Assembly: GCA_025201705.1 (NCBI GenBank)
Contig: MU616890.1
Span: forward strand, 1 to 33,853
Source: Dissophora ornata
Lineage: Eukaryota > Mortierellomycota > Mortierellomycetes > Mortierellales > Mortierellaceae
DNA: 33,853 nt
Direction: 5' to 3'
Part shown: one piece after another, positions 31,896-33,853 of the stretch
Layout: each line of letters opens with the position of its first letter
Numbering within the stretch: position 1 is the stretch's first letter
Position numbers and translations under genes: made by a program
The notes under the pieces: generated by a model
Told to the model about the DNA's origin: nothing
Databases searched by the model: none
Seen by the model: the letters and a program-made list of their open reading frames with translations, nothing else

Positions 31896-33745
31896 TTAGA
31901 TGGAGATGGTCTTAAAGATATTGAACCCTGATTCTGCTGTTGAGATCACACATCCAGGGATCTGACGATGCCAATGCAATTCCTTCACATCCTGTTGTCC
32001 TTGATGCACAAACATCAGTTGTGGTGGCACCTCCACACCAGCCTCGTTCACAATCGCCCTTTGACTTGTTCCGTTCAACGTTTCCTCTGCATCGTGCTCT
32101 ACTGAGAAATCCCAGAGTGTGATCTGATCATCAGCGCCAGCGACTGCCAACACAGACTCATCCGTAGGGTGCCATTCAATCGACGTGATGGCTGCCTGAT
32201 GCCACTTGAACGTTGCAATCGGTGTTGGGTTCGCAGCGTTCTGGTTCAATTGACGGAGATCCCACACGCTGAACACACCATCATCTGATCCAGAGGCCAA
32301 CATGTATGGCAATTTCCTAAAAGTCATCGATTTGGCAGAAAAGATGAAATCGTGTCAATAGAGTTGAATGCGGTATCAAAGAATGAAATGTCCCTGGAGG
32401 ATATGAGAGAAAATAGAAAAAAAAACGCACTTGTTCCAGCTGATGACATTGACGTCCGAGGTGTGAACCTTGACCGCAAGTCCCGCACGCTTCTTTGAGC
32501 GGATATCCCAGATCCTAACCGTCTGATCTGCTGAGCACGATGCAAAGACACCCTTCTCTGAGGGCGACCATTGCAAATCCTCAATCGAACTCTGATGACC
32601 CACAAATGGAACCCGGTCCGGTGTCACAGCCCCCGTCGCAGTGTTCAACGTTGTCATGTAGATCTTGCCGTTCAAATCTCCTGTCAACAAACGTCCTGGA
32701 ACAGTCTCGGACCAATCCATGGCGAATCCTTCGCAGCGTCCGTGAGATTCAATCGTGTAGATCGGCTTCTTGGCAGACTCTGGGATCACAGTGCCAGGCT
32801 GGTCAAGAGCACGGATATGAGGAGCCAAGTCCCAGAGGTGAACCTTGCCAGTGTCAGCCCATGTAGCGGCGATCTGCTGGTCACGCTGAGGCATTGCCTA
32901 CAATGGTTCGAGAGAGAGAGAGAGAGAGATAGAGAGATAGTGGAAGTTAGATTCTGCTGAAGGAACCCATTGCGCATCACAGAGAATGGTGACAGCGTCC
33001 GACAGGTTCCTGAAGATCCTTACTCTGATACGGTTAACGCCTCCCATGTGCTTCATGCTCTTGTACTCCAGAATTGGGTCCTCATCCACATCCTCATCAT
33101 CGCTCTCATCGTCACTCTGGTTTCCGTCGTCGTTCTTGGTCTTTGCCAATTGACTCATCTTCATGACCAAAACTTCATTGTTTTGAGACAAATCAGCTTG
33201 AGTTCCAGTGACAACATAGGTTGTGGCAGGGAAGGTGCAACGCTCATCTCCCAATTGATCCCAGAGGATATCGAAACTGAGGCAGGGCCACTTGACGTTC
33301 ATGCTGTGCAACATTTCATACGCAGACTGATCGGCCTCTAGAACCTCGTCCTTTTCCAGGGCTTGGCCGGGCAAGTACACACGGACGTCCTTGTCCTCTT
33401 CCTCCTTTTCCTGATCCATTTCAATCTCGTTGGCGTGGTCCAAGTCCATGCCTGAAAACGATGCCAATATGTAGTTGAACAGGGGCAATGGTTAGTCAAC
33501 CGATACGTAGTTTATCTCATTGGTAACCAACAAAGGGTGGAGTAGGGGGGGGGAGGCTTCGTACCTTCTTCATCATCATCGTCGTCATTCTCGATAATCA
33601 CTTCCTGGTCACTCTCAACCTCGTCCTCCCAGGGATCTTCGAATTCACCCATTCCCTCGTCCTCCACTGTGGTGCGCCCTCCGACATTGAAGGCGGACTT
33701 GGCCTCACGCATGTCCTCGTCATTGTCCTGGATTCGTTTCGACAT
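31896..33745 (-). CDS. RRB1: Glutamate-rich WD-repeat ribosome-assembly protein (Rrb1/GRWD1)
   Basis: WD40 chaperone of ribosomal protein L3 needed for 60S ribosome assembly in the nucleus. Minus-strand exons are 33745-33565, 33451-33024, 32897-32431 and 32316-31896, in phase, giving 498 aa (yeast Rrb1 about 511). The acidic N-terminus has two Asp/Glu-rich stretches. The family motif VYLPGQALEKDEVLEADQSAYEMLHSMNVKWPCLSFD is clear, followed by a second acidic block and KHMGGVNRIR joined to the WD region. WD blades include [75 protein letters not shown] and HQAAITSIEWHPTDESVLAVAGADDQITLWDF. The closing segment HWHRQIPGCVISTAESGFNIFKTISI is typical. The gene is complete. Confidence 0.95.
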
Positions 33746-33853
33746 TATGAATATAGGGGGGGAGGCGGGGGCTGACTGGTATAAGAAAAAATAGGGTACA
33801 GAGATGAATAAGTCTCGAGGGTCGATGACAAAGGCTCTTTTTAAAAAAAAAAA
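33746..33853. other. 5' flank of the RRB1-like gene at the window edge
   Basis: Upstream sequence of the minus-strand RRB1-like gene, with a C-rich stretch (sense strand) next to the ATG and an A/T run at the very end of the window. No other feature is seen. Confidence 0.4.

Overview
The window looks like nuclear DNA of an early-diverging filamentous fungus, most likely Mucoromycota and plausibly a Mortierella relative. That placement is inferred from gene content and architecture; no marker gene settles it. The genes are eukaryotic and intron-rich: most confident genes have 2 to 7 introns of about 50 to 300 nt, two introns are far longer, and the splice sites are GT-AG with one probable GC-AG. 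Promoters are pyrimidine-rich, and A/T homopolymers and (CT)n/(GA)n microsatellites are frequent. A CASTOR-type arginine sensor, which I recall being absent from Saccharomyces, also argues against budding yeast.

Layout from left to right. <1-1945 (+): 3' part of a CASTOR1-like ACT-domain arginine sensor. 2886-5888 (+): a Mid2/WSC-like single-pass surface protein with a Gln/Tyr-rich cytosolic tail. 5889-8433: gene-poor, with one possible two-exon small gene at 6558-6867. 8434-9713 (-): medium-chain NADP-dependent reductase. 10352-12288 (-): Transformer-2-like SR splicing regulator. 12906-17783 (+): P5B-type (ATP13A2/Ypk9-like) transport ATPase in eight exons. 17784-23014: 5.2 kb without a convincing gene, holding tandem repeats and a 132-nt inverted-repeat element. 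23015-25750 (+): DH-PH Rho guanine-nucleotide exchange factor. 26471-27337 (-): Cys-rich secreted protein with a GPI-type tail. 28019-29178 (+): proteasome subunit alpha-2. 29449-31424 (-): acetyl-CoA C-acetyltransferase. 31896-33745 (-): Rrb1/GRWD1 WD-repeat ribosome-assembly chaperone.

Exon structures were built by hand from splice consensus, phase continuity and family similarity. Every junction given keeps the reading frame. All gene ends lie inside the window except the 5' end of the CASTOR-like gene. The genes are mostly housekeeping and form no cluster or operon. Loose functional themes are nutrient signalling (arginine sensor, P5B ATPase), cell-wall signalling (surface sensor, RhoGEF) and proteostasis/ribosome assembly (proteasome, Rrb1). 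The most notable item is the CASTOR-like sensor, in which the arginine-contact residues known from the human protein appear intact. No CRISPR array, rRNA, convincing tRNA, transposase or reverse transcriptase was seen.
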